Below the pieces are notes generated by a model. The model did not search any database. It was not told the DNA's origin and saw only the letters and a program-made list of their open reading frames with translations. 64,000 bases of DNA from Chryseobacterium hagamense. Its GTDB lineage: Bacteria > Bacteroidota > Bacteroidia > Flavobacteriales > Weeksellaceae. Shown in pieces: positions 16,263 to 23,968 of the stretch. Position 1 is the first letter of the stretch. Every line of letters begins with the position of its first letter. The translations under genes were made by a program, and so were the position numbers. The DNA lies in assembly GCF_007991455.1 (NCBI RefSeq), contig NZ_BJYJ01000001.1:310001-374000 (forward strand), given 5' to 3'.

Positions 16263-16868
16263 TTATCCTAACACTGTCACTCCTTTCTGGATCATTTCGT
16301 AAATGGCATCCCTTCCGTTGTCCGGCTTCACGTTTACCGCACGTGTGCCATTGAAGTGAAGACAGGTGACATAACCGCTGTTTACGGCGTCGATACAGGT
16401 GAATTTCACGCAATAATCCATGGCAAGACCTACAATCTCCACCAGTTGGATATCATGGAATTTTAAAAAGTCGTCCAGACCGGTTTTCATAAAGTGGTTG
16501 TTGTCCTGAAAACCGCTGTAGCTGTCGATTTCTACATTCTTCCCCTTCTGCACGATATGGGTTACCTTATCCCGGTTCAGGTCCTTATGGAATTCTGCTC
16601 CGGCAGTTCCCTGGATGCAGTGGTCCGGCCACATAAACTGCGGAACACCGTTCAGGATAATGCTTTCGCCTACCTTTCTGCCGTTAGTGCTGGCAAAGCT
16701 TTTATGATTGGCCGGATGCCAGTCCTGCGTCAGGACAATCTGGTCGTACTCGTTTTCTTCCATCAGGGCATTGATGTAAGGGATCACTTCATTGGCTTCC
16801 GGCACTGCCAGAGCCCCGCCCTGACAAAAATCATTCTGCACATCTACGATGATTAACGCTTTTTTCAT
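16263..16868 (-). CDS. pncA: Nicotinamidase/pyrazinamidase
   Basis: A 201-residue isochorismatase-fold enzyme that hydrolyses nicotinamide to nicotinate for NAD salvage. The catalytic triad can be placed at Asp9 (IIVDVQNDFC), Lys108 (VQKGKNVEIDSYSGF) and Cys153 (LAMDYCVKFTC). Metal ligands are expected at Asp49, His51 and His83 (TQDWHPANH and WPDHC). The cis-peptide region GLAMDYCV is also present. The gene stands alone, convergent with the pseudouridine synthase gene and divergent from the helicase gene. Both length and motifs are standard. Confidence 0.95.
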   Translation of the reverse strand: MKKALIIVDVQNDFCQGGALAVPEANEVIPYINALMEENEYDQIVLTQDWHPANHKSFASTNGRKVGESIILNGVPQFMWPDHCIQGTAGAEFHKDLNRDKVTHIVQKGKNVEIDSYSGFQDNNHFMKTGLDDFLKFHDIQLVEIVGLAMDYCVKFTCIDAVNSGYVTCLHFNGTRAVNVKPDNGRDAIYEMIQKGVTVLG

Positions 16869-17003
16869 ATGTAATTCTTGAATTTCCGATAAATGTATAG
16901 AATCTATTCCTCAAAAAATTATCCAAAACTTTTTTATCGGACAAATCGGCATTATAATCCTAATCGGAACAGCTTTCTTTTTCTTCATGAAAACGCAATA
17001 GCT

Positions 17004-17011
17004 TATCTTTG
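17004..17011 (+). promoter_or_regulatory. Helicase promoter -7 box
   Basis: TATCTTTG matches TAnnTTTG and ends 16 bp before the helicase ATG at 17028. Confidence 0.6.
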
Positions 17012-17027
17012 CCTAAAATAAGTATTT

Positions 17028-18170
17028 ATGTCATTTGAATCGCTGGGATTATCACACAACATTATCCGATCTGTAAACAAATTGGGTTACCTGAAACCTT
17101 TTCCGGTCCAGGAACAGGCCGTTCCTGTTATTCTGCAGGGCAAGGACCTGATGGGAATTGCGCAGACGGGATCAGGAAAGACAGCCTGTTTTGTAATGCC
17201 CGTCCTGGAAAAGCTTCAGAATGCGGAGGTTAAAAAAGACCGTAATGTCCAGGTTCTGATATTGGTTCCGACGAGGGAGCTTGCTATTCAGATCGATGAG
17301 GTTTTCAGGACTTTTACGGAAAACCTGAAGCGGGAAATCCGGACGATGGCAGTCTATGGCGGGGTTTCCATCAATCCGCAGATGAAAGGATTATTCGGAG
17401 TGGAAGTATTGATTGCTACGCCCGGCCGTCTGCTGGATCTCATAGACCATAATGCCTTAAGTATTTCAGGGATTAAGCATCTGATTATCGACGAAGCTGA
17501 TAAAATGTTTCAGCTGGGCTTCGGGGAAGAGCTGGACAGGCTTTTTGCCATGATGCCGGTTGCTAAACAGACCATCTTATTTTCTGCAACGTTAAACGAC
17601 AAGGTGGCCGAAATAAAGGAACGCCTTACGATTGATCCCGTCATTATCGAAATCAAAAAAGAAGATGTGGAAATCGACAATATCGAACAGCTGGCTTACC
17701 ATGTTTCGCCGGAAAGCAAAGGTCCGTTTCTGCGCTATCTGATCAAAGAAAAGAAAGTGGAAAAAGCACTGGTTTTCGTGTCTTCCACGAGATCGGCCGA
17801 TAATCTGGTTGAAAAGCTCAAAAAGAATAAAATCAAAGCCGTGGCCATTCACAGCCAGAAATCGCAGGGCGCCCGCCGGAATAACCTGGAAGAGTTCAGA
17901 GTAGACGGTGCACAGATCCTGGTCGCTACCGATCTGATCGGCCGTGGGATCCACATCGAATCATTGCCCTGCGTCATCAACTATGAATTGCCCCGTTCAC
18001 CGCTGGATTATATTCACCGCATCGGAAGAACCGGCCGTGCCAATGAAAAAGGAACTGCCATCAGCATTCTTACGGATGATGAGCTGCAGCACTTCCGGGT
18101 GATCCAGAAGAAGATGGGAAAAAAGGTATCTCTACAGAGAACCGAAGGACTGGATCTTCACGGATATTAG
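17028..18170 (+). CDS. DEAD-box RNA helicase
   Basis: A 380-residue ATP-dependent RNA helicase consisting of the two RecA-like domains with almost no tail. Visible motifs are Q (FPVQEQAVPVI), I (AQTGSGKTA), Ia (PTRELAIQ), Ib (TPGRLLDL), II (DEAD), III (SAT), V (ATDLIGRGIHIE) and VI (HRIGRTGRA). It resembles the RhlE/DbpA class, which remodels structured RNA during ribosome assembly and cold growth. The missing C-terminal extension argues against DbpA-type rRNA targeting. It is monocistronic, with a fragment of the R1 core immediately after its stop. Confidence 0.93.
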   Translation: MSFESLGLSHNIIRSVNKLGYLKPFPVQEQAVPVILQGKDLMGIAQTGSGKTACFVMPVLEKLQNAEVKKDRNVQVLILVPTRELAIQIDEVFRTFTENLKREIRTMAVYGGVSINPQMKGLFGVEVLIATPGRLLDLIDHNALSISGIKHLIIDEADKMFQLGFGEELDRLFAMMPVAKQTILFSATLNDKVAEIKERLTIDPVIIEIKKEDVEIDNIEQLAYHVSPESKGPFLRYLIKEKKVEKALVFVSSTRSADNLVEKLKKNKIKAVAIHSQKSQGARRNNLEEFRVDGAQILVATDLIGRGIHIESLPCVINYELPRSPLDYIHRIGRTGRANEKGTAISILTDDELQHFRVIQKKMGKKVSLQRTEGLDLHGY

Positions 18171-18178
18171 GATGATAC

Positions 18179-18205
18179 AGGCTGGAAGAGGGAAGCAGGA
18201 TCCGG
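18179..18205 (-). repeat. R1 core fragment after the helicase gene (reverse orientation)
   Basis: The sequence AGGCTGGAAGAGGGAAGCAG (18179-18198) followed by GATCCGG is the reverse complement of the 3-prime core of repeat R1. Similar reverse-oriented fragments follow the stop codons at 41581 and 63710. Confidence 0.6.
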
Positions 18206-18460
18206 GGGGCATTTTTATCATAACCGATGATTCTTAGTTTAACTCGGAAATAAAGAAATAGTCGGGATGGCAGGCATTGAAATTGCTGTGAACCGAATTA
18301 AATTCAGTAAAAGTAAAATCCTGTCTGAGCATCCGGACCTGAAAAGGTATTACCGTTATTTTGTGGTGTTCCCGAAAATAATCCGTACGATAACAAAATG
18401 CTGTATTATCTGAAACACCAGCTGTCACCTTACTTAACATATTAAACAACATCATTAAAA
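18206..18460. other. Intergenic region without a convincing gene
   Basis: Short open frames exist on both strands (a 73-residue one on the minus strand at 18234-18455), but none has a recognisable family, a signal peptide or a ribosome-binding site. The promoter of the YfiT operon should lie here, but no exact TAnnTTTG box was found. Confidence 0.4.
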
Positions 18461-18997
18461 ATGAGCGACTCAGAACACAAAAAATTTCCGATCGGAAGGT
18501 TTGAAGAACCCGGAAACATCTGCGACATCAGGCTGGACGAATACATTAAAGTCATCAGGGATTTTCCGGGTAAACTGAAAAACCTGATCGAACATTTTAC
18601 CGATGACCAGCTGGATACCCAGTACCGGGAGGGCGGATGGACGGTACGGCAGGTTATCAATCATCTGGCAGACAGCCACATCAATAGTTTTATGCGTTTG
18701 AAACTGGCCCTTACCGAAGAAAACCCCGTTATAAAACCTTATGACGAAGCCAGATGGGCAGAACTTCAGGACAGTCTGAGCATGCCCGTAAAACCGGCGA
18801 TGCGGATGCTGAAAGGTACCCACCAGCGATGGACGGTCTTGCTGAAAAGTATGACCAACCGGCATTTTGAAAGAACGTTCCATCATCCTGAACACAATAA
18901 GAACTACAATCTGCGAAGTTATCTTGCCTTATATGCCTGGCACTGCAACCATCATTTTGCCCATATCGAAAACTTAAAGAAAGAAAAAGGTTGGTAA
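18461..18997 (+). CDS. YfiT-like bacillithiol transferase (DinB fold)
   Basis: A 178-residue four-helix DinB-fold protein of the YfiT/BstA group, metal-dependent enzymes thought to transfer bacillithiol to electrophiles and drugs. It opens with the YfiT signature FPIGRFEEPG. The three expected metal histidines are in VINHLADSH (first helix) and in WHCNHHFAHI near the C-terminus. The length equals the family length. It heads a four-gene operon with a DUF1569 protein, a YtxJ bacilliredoxin and a Crp/Fnr regulator, which supports a thiol-redox or detoxification role. The next gene overlaps its last 7 bp. Confidence 0.88.
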   Translation: MSDSEHKKFPIGRFEEPGNICDIRLDEYIKVIRDFPGKLKNLIEHFTDDQLDTQYREGGWTVRQVINHLADSHINSFMRLKLALTEENPVIKPYDEARWAELQDSLSMPVKPAMRMLKGTHQRWTVLLKSMTNRHFERTFHHPEHNKNYNLRSYLALYAWHCNHHFAHIENLKKEKGW

Positions 18998-19452
18998 AAA
19001 AAAGTTTACATCATCCCCCCGACTTACGGGAAATCAGGGAAAGAATTTCCGGCCTCAGTAAGAATTCCCCCAGGAAGTGGGGAAAAATGGAGGTAAGCCA
19101 GATGATGCGGCACTGCAGCTGTGTGCTCCAGGTCCCTCAGCAAAAACTCACGCTTCCGCCTATCAACAGGCTGTTCCGCATGATCGGCATAGCCACAAAA
19201 AAAGAAATGCAGCTCTTCAACAACGGAATTCCGCGAAATATGCCGACTTTTCAAAAACTTATTGTTAATTTTGAATGTAATTTCGATGAAGAGCAACAAA
19301 ATCTTCTGAAAACGCTTGATGATTATCTGATTCATTTCAAAAACGGCAGACTGCCGGGTCAGCATGTCCTTTTCGGGAAGATGGAGGAGCGGGACTGGGG
19401 CTTTTTGGAGTACAAACATCTCGATCATCATTTAAAACAATTTAACGTATGA
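18991..19452 (+). CDS. DUF1569 (DinB-like) protein
   Basis: A 153-residue protein of the DUF1569 family, a DinB-like four-helix fold of unknown activity. The typical blocks are the early KMEVSQMMRHC helix and the terminal WGFLEYKHLDHHLKQF, whose two adjacent histidines are candidate metal ligands. The frame begins at a TTG overlapping the YfiT stop (TTGGTAA), and the next ATG in frame would remove the family N-terminus, so TTG is preferred. Co-translation with YfiT and YtxJ suggests another thiol-dependent transferase. Confidence 0.8.
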   Translation: MVKKSLHHPPDLREIRERISGLSKNSPRKWGKMEVSQMMRHCSCVLQVPQQKLTLPPINRLFRMIGIATKKEMQLFNNGIPRNMPTFQKLIVNFECNFDEEQQNLLKTLDDYLIHFKNGRLPGQHVLFGKMEERDWGFLEYKHLDHHLKQFNV

Positions 19453-19829
19453 GTTTTTTTGATAAAATATTCGGCGGAAAGGAAGAAGCCCCTGAGCAAA
19501 AGACTTTCTGGAAAAAAATAGAATCCGAAGAGGATCTGCAAAAGGCCATTGAAAGTTCTTCCGATCATAAGATAGCCATTTTCAAACATTCAACCAGCTG
19601 CTTTATCAGTAAAACGGTGCTGAGGAATTTCGAAAAAGAAGTAGCAGGCCTTGAGCATGAGGCAGAACTGTATTATCTCGACCTGCTGGCCCATCGACCG
19701 CTTTCCAATAAAATTGCGGAAGATCTCGGCGTAACCCACCAAAGCCCTCAGCTTATCGTTATCGAGAACGGAAAAGCTGTAAACAACGCATCTCATCAGA
19801 GTATTTCGGCAGATCAACTTTCGTCATGA
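19449..19829 (+). CDS. ytxJ: Bacilliredoxin-type protein YtxJ
   Basis: A 126-residue thioredoxin-fold protein. The family motif FKHSTSCFIS has a single redox cysteine, Cys51, in the place where thioredoxins have CxxC, as in monothiol bacilliredoxins that remove bacillithiol from oxidised proteins. The conserved cis-Pro region appears as QSPQLIVIENGK. The gene overlaps both neighbours by 4 bp, so it is translationally coupled to DUF1569 and to the Crp/Fnr gene. Its presence implies that the organism makes bacillithiol or a close analogue. Confidence 0.88.
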   Translation: MSFFDKIFGGKEEAPEQKTFWKKIESEEDLQKAIESSSDHKIAIFKHSTSCFISKTVLRNFEKEVAGLEHEAELYYLDLLAHRPLSNKIAEDLGVTHQSPQLIVIENGKAVNNASHQSISADQLSS

Positions 19830-20422
19830 AGAATATCAACAATTACCTGGCTAAGGTCCTGAATGTTCCTCTGGAAAGAGTGAATATGTGCAGCCTGCAT
19901 TATGAAGCCAAAAAAGTACAGAAAAACCAGTTTCTGCTTCAGTATGGTGAAATCTGCAGATATATTTATTTTGTAGAGAAAGGACTTCTGAAAATGTATT
20001 CGATCGATAAGAACGGAAAAGAGCACATCATCCAGTTTGCACCGGAAAGCTGGCTGATTTCCGACCGGAGCAGCCTGTACTTCAACGAAAAATCCGTGTA
20101 TTACATTGAAGCGGTAGAAGATTCAGAAATTCTGATGCTGCCCCCGGATTTTATCAACAGGCTGATCGAAGGATTCCCCAACAGTCTTGAACAAAGCGAT
20201 ATACTTCTGCAGAAGCATATTAAAAGCCTGCAGGACCGGATCAATTCTTTACTGGCAGAAACCGCAGAGGAACGGTACATGAAATTCATTAAAATGTATC
20301 CGGATCTCCTGTTAAGGGTTCCGCAGTGGATGATTGCTTCCTATCTGGGAATTACGCCTGAGAGTCTGAGCCGTGTACGTAAAGAGCTGGCAAGAAAAAA
20401 TTTCGTTCCCGACAGCAAATAA
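19826..20422 (+). CDS. Crp/Fnr-family regulator in the bacillithiol-type operon
   Basis: A 198-residue regulator. Residues about 15-120 form the cyclic-nucleotide-binding-like beta-roll (FLLQYGEICRYIYFVEKGLLKMY), then a dimer helix and a winged HTH with VPQWMIASYLGITPESLSRVRKEL. No cysteine pattern for an iron-sulphur cluster is seen in the N-terminus. The ATG overlaps the ytxJ stop (ATGA), placing it last in the operon. It probably controls the operon or other redox genes; FNR-like boxes are present at 20819, 31323 and 36146. Confidence 0.9.
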   Translation: MKNINNYLAKVLNVPLERVNMCSLHYEAKKVQKNQFLLQYGEICRYIYFVEKGLLKMYSIDKNGKEHIIQFAPESWLISDRSSLYFNEKSVYYIEAVEDSEILMLPPDFINRLIEGFPNSLEQSDILLQKHIKSLQDRINSLLAETAEERYMKFIKMYPDLLLRVPQWMIASYLGITPESLSRVRKELARKNFVPDSK

Positions 20423-20818
20423 CGGGAATGAAAGTTTTTAACCTTGCACAGAATCATCATTTTTGCATTTTAACATAACCCGGATTATACCTGTCTAAAA
20501 AAGACTGGAATAAGGATGCTTGAAGCCTGAAACACCCTTGTTCAAAATACTCTCAGGAGCCTTGAATATTATATTTTTACTAAGCTGAAATTTTCTTAAA
20601 ATTCCTGTTTTTTGTTCTTTTAATTTTTCGGAAAGCCAAATAAATATTATTCGGTTTACCTGATTTTTTATCATCTGTAATAAATTTTGTTATACTGCCG
20701 GCTGATTTCAGGCACCGAACGGTTTTTTGCATACCGGCCAGTTTCTTTCATATTACTATTAAAGTGGCATTGAAAATTTCGATTTTTAATCATAAAGTTT
20801 TTATAATTATGGAATTTA
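20423..20818. other. Long AT-rich intergenic region
   Basis: Nearly 400 bp upstream of the Crp/Fnr-type promoter at 20819. I see no open frame, tRNA-like fold or convincing terminator. A stretch near 20765-20790 echoes the stem of the terminator at 16027 but without its second arm. Confidence 0.4.
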
Positions 20819-20863
20819 TTGATTATGATCATAAATTTTTAATGATATATTCGCTTATCTTTG
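20819..20863 (+). promoter_or_regulatory. Crp/Fnr-type class II promoter of the small lipoprotein gene
   Basis: TTGAT-TATG-ATCAT (20819-20832) matches the FNR palindrome TTGAT-N4-ATCAA at 9 of 10 positions. It lies upstream of a TATCTTTG box (20856-20863). The box centre is 37.5 bp from the end of the -7 element, which would put it near -42, the usual class II activator position. The same element pair at the same distance recurs at 36146-36190. Confidence 0.65.
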
Positions 20864-20892
20864 ATCATCACACCACTTAAAATATAAATATT

Positions 20893-21102
20893 ATGAAATT
20901 TTCATCAGCATTCGCAGCTTTAGGATTTCTTCTCCTGAGCTGTGAAAAAAAAGAAACCTCACCTCCTGCCGATATGCAGGATCCGATGGAAGTCACCGAT
21001 AAAACTTCAGCTGCCCCGATGTCTTCAGACACTGTGACGGCAGCAGACAGTAGCCTTCGGCCAGGCAATGCCGTATCTGATACGACCAACACAGCACGAT
21101 AA
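20893..21102 (+). CDS. Small secreted lipoprotein, hypothetical
   Basis: A 69-residue protein with a lipoprotein signal (MKFSSAFAALGFLLLSC) whose lipobox cysteine is residue 17, followed by a charged and then Ser/Thr/Asp/Ala-rich unstructured tail. No family is recognised. It sits 29 bp downstream of a TATCTTTG box with an FNR-like site, and directly upstream of a second Crp/Fnr regulator, so redox or stress control is likely. A larger open frame on the opposite strand is a shadow. Confidence 0.65.
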   Translation: MKFSSAFAALGFLLLSCEKKETSPPADMQDPMEVTDKTSAAPMSSDTVTAADSSLRPGNAVSDTTNTAR

Positions 21103-21121
21103 ATTTACCATTGAAATTTAA

Positions 21122-21145
21122 GACCCGCTTAGACTAGGCCGGGTC
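21122..21145 (+). terminator. Possible weak terminator after the small lipoprotein
   Basis: GACCCG (21122-21127) and CGGGTC (21140-21145) form a short stem about 20 bp past the stop. No T-run follows, so this could be only a pause or a processing site. Confidence 0.35.
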
Positions 21146-21401
21146 ATCATTCATGGTACGTATGATCTCCAAATGAGAAAGTAGGTATAATGAAAAAATT
21201 GCAAAATTAATACGATTAAAATTTTTGGTAAATTTATCTTAAAAGCTAAATATTAGATACTTAACGTCCGGTAAAGGTGATAATTTACTTCACCGGCGGT
21301 ATAAGTCAGTGTTTACTATTCGCATTCATCATTTATTTATTATCCAATTTTACTTTTACTAAAGATGCTTGAAATTACAAGAAACACTAAAAAGGCAAAA
21401 T

Positions 21402-21998
21402 ATGATTATCAAGGAAGAACTTCTGTACTCGGCAGGAGCAACAGTAAAACAGTATAAACCAGCTGAAATTATTTTCAGTGAAGGCGATCCGGCTAATTAT
21501 TATTACCAGATTATAACCGGAGAAGTAAAACTTAACAATTATAACGACGAGGGAAAAGAAATTATCCAGACCCTGCTGGAAGACGGACAGTGCATCGGAG
21601 AATCCCTTCTCTTTATGGATAAGCTCTATCCTATTAATGCTATTGCATTAACCAGCTGTAAGGTTCTTCGGCTTCCGAAAAACAATTTTTTCGAGCTCCT
21701 CAGGCAGTATCCCGATATCTCTTTCGAAATGAACCGGGTGCTTGCACAGCGACTTTATTTCAAAATTATCATGGCGCAAAACCTGGGCAGCCAAAGCCCG
21801 ACGGCAAAGCTCAAAGTTCTGATGGATTACCTTAAAAGTTCCCAGGAAGAGCAGGCTCCTTATTCCTTCATGATTCCGCTTACACGGCAGCAGATGGCCA
21901 GTCTTACAGGTCTTTGCGTAGAAACCGCTATTCGTACGATAAAGATGATGGAGCGGAATAAAATCTTACAGATAAAAGACCGTAAGATTCTGTATTAA
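21402..21998 (+). CDS. Crp/Fnr-family transcriptional regulator
   Basis: A 198-residue regulator from the ATG at 21402 (MIIKEELLYSAGATV). An upstream in-frame TTG at 21369 would add 11 residues but lacks support. The beta-roll domain contains IIFSEGDPANYYYQIITGEVKL and GQCIGESLLFMD. The C-terminal HTH is IPLTRQQMASLTGLCVETAIRTIKMM, the recognition-helix pattern of the Crp winged helix. The gene stands between two stress genes. Palindromes ATGAC-N4-GTCAT at 22155 and TTGAT-N4-ATCAT at 20819 flank it and are candidate binding sites. Confidence 0.9.
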   Translation: MIIKEELLYSAGATVKQYKPAEIIFSEGDPANYYYQIITGEVKLNNYNDEGKEIIQTLLEDGQCIGESLLFMDKLYPINAIALTSCKVLRLPKNNFFELLRQYPDISFEMNRVLAQRLYFKIIMAQNLGSQSPTAKLKVLMDYLKSSQEEQAPYSFMIPLTRQQMASLTGLCVETAIRTIKMMERNKILQIKDRKILY

Positions 21999-22154
21999 TT
22001 TTCCGGGATAGGAGAGATGGCCTTTTTGCATCAGAACTTAAAAGAAACATTGAATAATAAGTTGTGTTATTGCTCCGGATATTCTGTGCGGGTATGATGG
22101 AAAGAAAAATATTAAAATACAAACCGTAACCCGTTGTATGGATTTACGGCCAAC

Positions 22155-22198
22155 ATGACTCCGGTCATAAAAAGGTGAATTATTCTATCGTAAATTTG
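22155..22198 (+). promoter_or_regulatory. Crp/Fnr-type promoter of the KGG-repeat stress gene
   Basis: A perfect palindrome ATGAC-TCCG-GTCAT (22155-22168) has its centre 36.5 bp from the end of a TAAATTTG -7 box (22191-22198). The geometry is like that of the promoters at 20819 and 36146, but with different half-sites. It predicts a leader of about 140 nt before the ATG at 22345. No other gene is seen between 21999 and 22344. Confidence 0.55.
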
Positions 22199-22344
22199 AG
22201 TATATAATTCATCCATATTTCCCAGATACCTCATTTTAAGGTAATTATATTTTATTTTTTTTAACTGAAACCAAACCAATTGCTGTCTAATACTAGTCAC
22301 GGCCGGCAATATTTATCACTTAATATTAACGTAAAAAAAAAGTT

Positions 22345-23139
22345 ATGAACAACAGAAATTTAGGAAATCGTAGTTCAAGAGGAAATTCCAATTCTTCCGA
22401 CAATCTTGAGGAAATCTATCAGCTGGGTTATGACCACGGATACAGCGACGCACAGAACGATGAAGATTATGACGATGACTTCTCAGAATACGAAAATTAT
22501 TTTGAGGATGACGATTATGATGATGACTATGACGATTATGAAGATGATGATTATGATTATGATTATGAAGATGACGGCTATGATGACGAAAACGACTACA
22601 GGGCCAGAGGCCGTGGGAACAACGGAAACCAGCAGAGAGACGATCAGGGAAGGTTTACTTCAGGCGGCGGAAGAAGCGGCTCACGCGGAGGATCCGGAAG
22701 AGGATCGAACTCCGGCAGCAGATCCGGTTCGGGTTCCGGCGGTGGAAGAGGACGGTCTTCTTCTTCAGGGAACGGAAATTCAGGACGTGGCTTTGCAGCC
22801 ATGAGCCCTGAAGAACGTACAAGAATTGCCCGTATGGGTGGTCAAGCGTCTCATGGCGGCGGAAGATCTTCTTCAGGCTCAGACTCAGATTCAGGAGGCA
22901 GATCAGGCGGAAGAGGTAATTCAGGTTCAGGCTCAGGATCCGGAAATAACAGTGGTTCCGGGCGGGGTTCCAGTTCTGGATCAGGAAATAGCTCAGGCAG
23001 TTCGCGGAGAGGTTTCGCCTCAATGAGCAGGGAAGAACGTACAAGGATCGCCCGCATGGGAGGCCAGGCTTCTCACAGAGGCGGCAGATCTTCTGGTTCC
23101 GGAAGATCCGGCTTCGGAGGCAGACGTAACAATTCATAA
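22345..23139 (+). CDS. KGG-repeat general stress protein with acidic N-terminal region
   Basis: A 264-residue low-complexity protein. Residues about 35-85 are almost wholly Asp, Glu and Tyr. The rest is Gly/Ser/Arg-rich linker with two copies of the stress-induced KGG motif, RGFAAMSPEERTRIARMGG near 150 and RGFASMSREERTRIARMGG near 223, each ending QASH. KGG proteins accumulate in stationary phase and desiccation or osmotic stress in other bacteria; the mechanism is unknown. The acidic Asp/Tyr block could bind divalent metal. The gene precedes DUF892 and catalase genes and has a Crp/Fnr-like promoter. Confidence 0.85.
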   Translation: MNNRNLGNRSSRGNSNSSDNLEEIYQLGYDHGYSDAQNDEDYDDDFSEYENYFEDDDYDDDYDDYEDDDYDYDYEDDGYDDENDYRARGRGNNGNQQRDDQGRFTSGGGRSGSRGGSGRGSNSGSRSGSGSGGGRGRSSSSGNGNSGRGFAAMSPEERTRIARMGGQASHGGGRSSSGSDSDSGGRSGGRGNSGSGSGSGNNSGSGRGSSSGSGNSSGSSRRGFASMSREERTRIARMGGQASHRGGRSSGSGRSGFGGRRNNS

Positions 23140-23147
23140 TTCTTCAG

Positions 23148-23187
23148 GATTGCCTCTTTATAAGTGACGGTAAAGAGGCAATCTTTT
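23148..23187 (+). terminator. Terminator of the KGG-repeat gene
   Basis: GATTGCCTCTTTA (23148-23160) pairs perfectly with TAAAGAGGCAATC (23171-23183) and is followed by TTTT. Confidence 0.85.
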
Positions 23188-23212
23188 AAACCAAAAACAC
23201 CACAATCACCTT

Positions 23213-23821
23213 ATGGCAACCCATACATCAGAAAATAAAAGCAATACTCCAGGCACCGGAACTCCGGCAGCCCATAAAGGTACAACGGCCGTAGATAACG
23301 CAAAAGTAGATGGAAACGAAATGAAAACCGCTCCGCTTCATAAATTCTTTGTGTCCGCACTTAAAGACATTTATTTTGCAGAGAATGCCATCATTGATGC
23401 CCTTGAAAAAATGCAGGAAGCAGCCACTACCGAAGAGCTGAAAGAAGCATTTGAGGATCATCAGCTGCAAACCAAAAAGCATGTCAGCCGTCTTGAAAAA
23501 GTTTTTAAGCTGATCGACGAAACTCCCGAACAGAAGGAATGCAAAGCCATCAAAGGCATTATCGAAGAAGGGGAAGAAATCATCAGGTCTACCGAAGAAG
23601 GATCCATGACGCGGGACGCCGCCCTTATTATTGCGGCTCAGAAGGTGGAGCATTACGAAATCGCAACCTACGGAGGACTGGCTCAGCTGGCCATTACCAT
23701 GGGACACGATAAAGCAGCAGATCTTCTGGAAAAAACATTACAGGAAGAAGAAGATACCGATTACAACCTTACCGAAATTGCGGAAACGTACATCAATTTT
23801 GATGCGGAACAGGAAGATTAA
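23213..23821 (+). CDS. DUF892 ferritin-like protein (YciE/YciF type)
   Basis: A 202-residue protein with a flexible 40-residue N-terminus rich in Thr, Gly and Lys, then the four-helix DUF892 domain. The visible blocks are LKDIYFAENAIIDALEKM, AFEDHQLQTKKHVSRLEKVF, AAQKVEHYEIATYGGL and LLEKTLQEEEDTDYNLTEIA. The Glu and His residues of ExxH-like pairs would bind a diiron centre. E. coli YciE and YciF, its relatives, are stress-induced with unknown chemistry. It lies between a KGG protein and a catalase, a combination common in stress loci, and is closed by its own terminator. Confidence 0.9.
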   Translation: MATHTSENKSNTPGTGTPAAHKGTTAVDNAKVDGNEMKTAPLHKFFVSALKDIYFAENAIIDALEKMQEAATTEELKEAFEDHQLQTKKHVSRLEKVFKLIDETPEQKECKAIKGIIEEGEEIIRSTEEGSMTRDAALIIAAQKVEHYEIATYGGLAQLAITMGHDKAADLLEKTLQEEEDTDYNLTEIAETYINFDAEQED

Positions 23822-23829
23822 AATGTATG

Positions 23830-23861
23830 AAAAGCCATATGGAGCTTTCTATATGGCTTTT
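23830..23861 (+). terminator. Terminator of the DUF892 gene
   Basis: AAAAGCCATAT (23830-23840) pairs with ATATGGCTTTT (23851-23861), followed by more T residues. Confidence 0.85.
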
Positions 23862-23873
23862 TTACCGATCAGT

Positions 23874-23888
23874 TGGTTACGGTAACCA
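23874..23888. promoter_or_regulatory. 15-bp palindrome upstream of the catalase gene
   Basis: TGGTTAC-G-GTAACCA is a perfect palindrome 80 bp before the catalase start. Its size and place suit an operator for a dimeric regulator. No exact TAnnTTTG box is found nearby, so its promoter partner is not fixed. Confidence 0.45.
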
Positions 23889-23968
23889 TCAGCTAAACAT
23901 CATCATTATCGAAAGAACAATTATTTTTTACTTATTCATTATACGCCAAATCACAAAATATAAAATTT

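Noticed and set aside
16074..16271. 65-codon open frame between the pseudouridine synthase and nicotinamidase genes
   Set aside because: It starts just past a terminator, has no family resemblance or ribosome-binding site, and its middle contains a degraded R1-core-like stretch.
18234..18455. 73-codon open frame on the minus strand before the YfiT operon
   Set aside because: No recognisable family; it covers the region where the operon promoter must lie.
22112..22309. 65-codon open frame on the minus strand upstream of the KGG gene
   Set aside because: It overlaps the predicted KGG promoter and operator on the other strand and has no signal, domain or promoter of its own.
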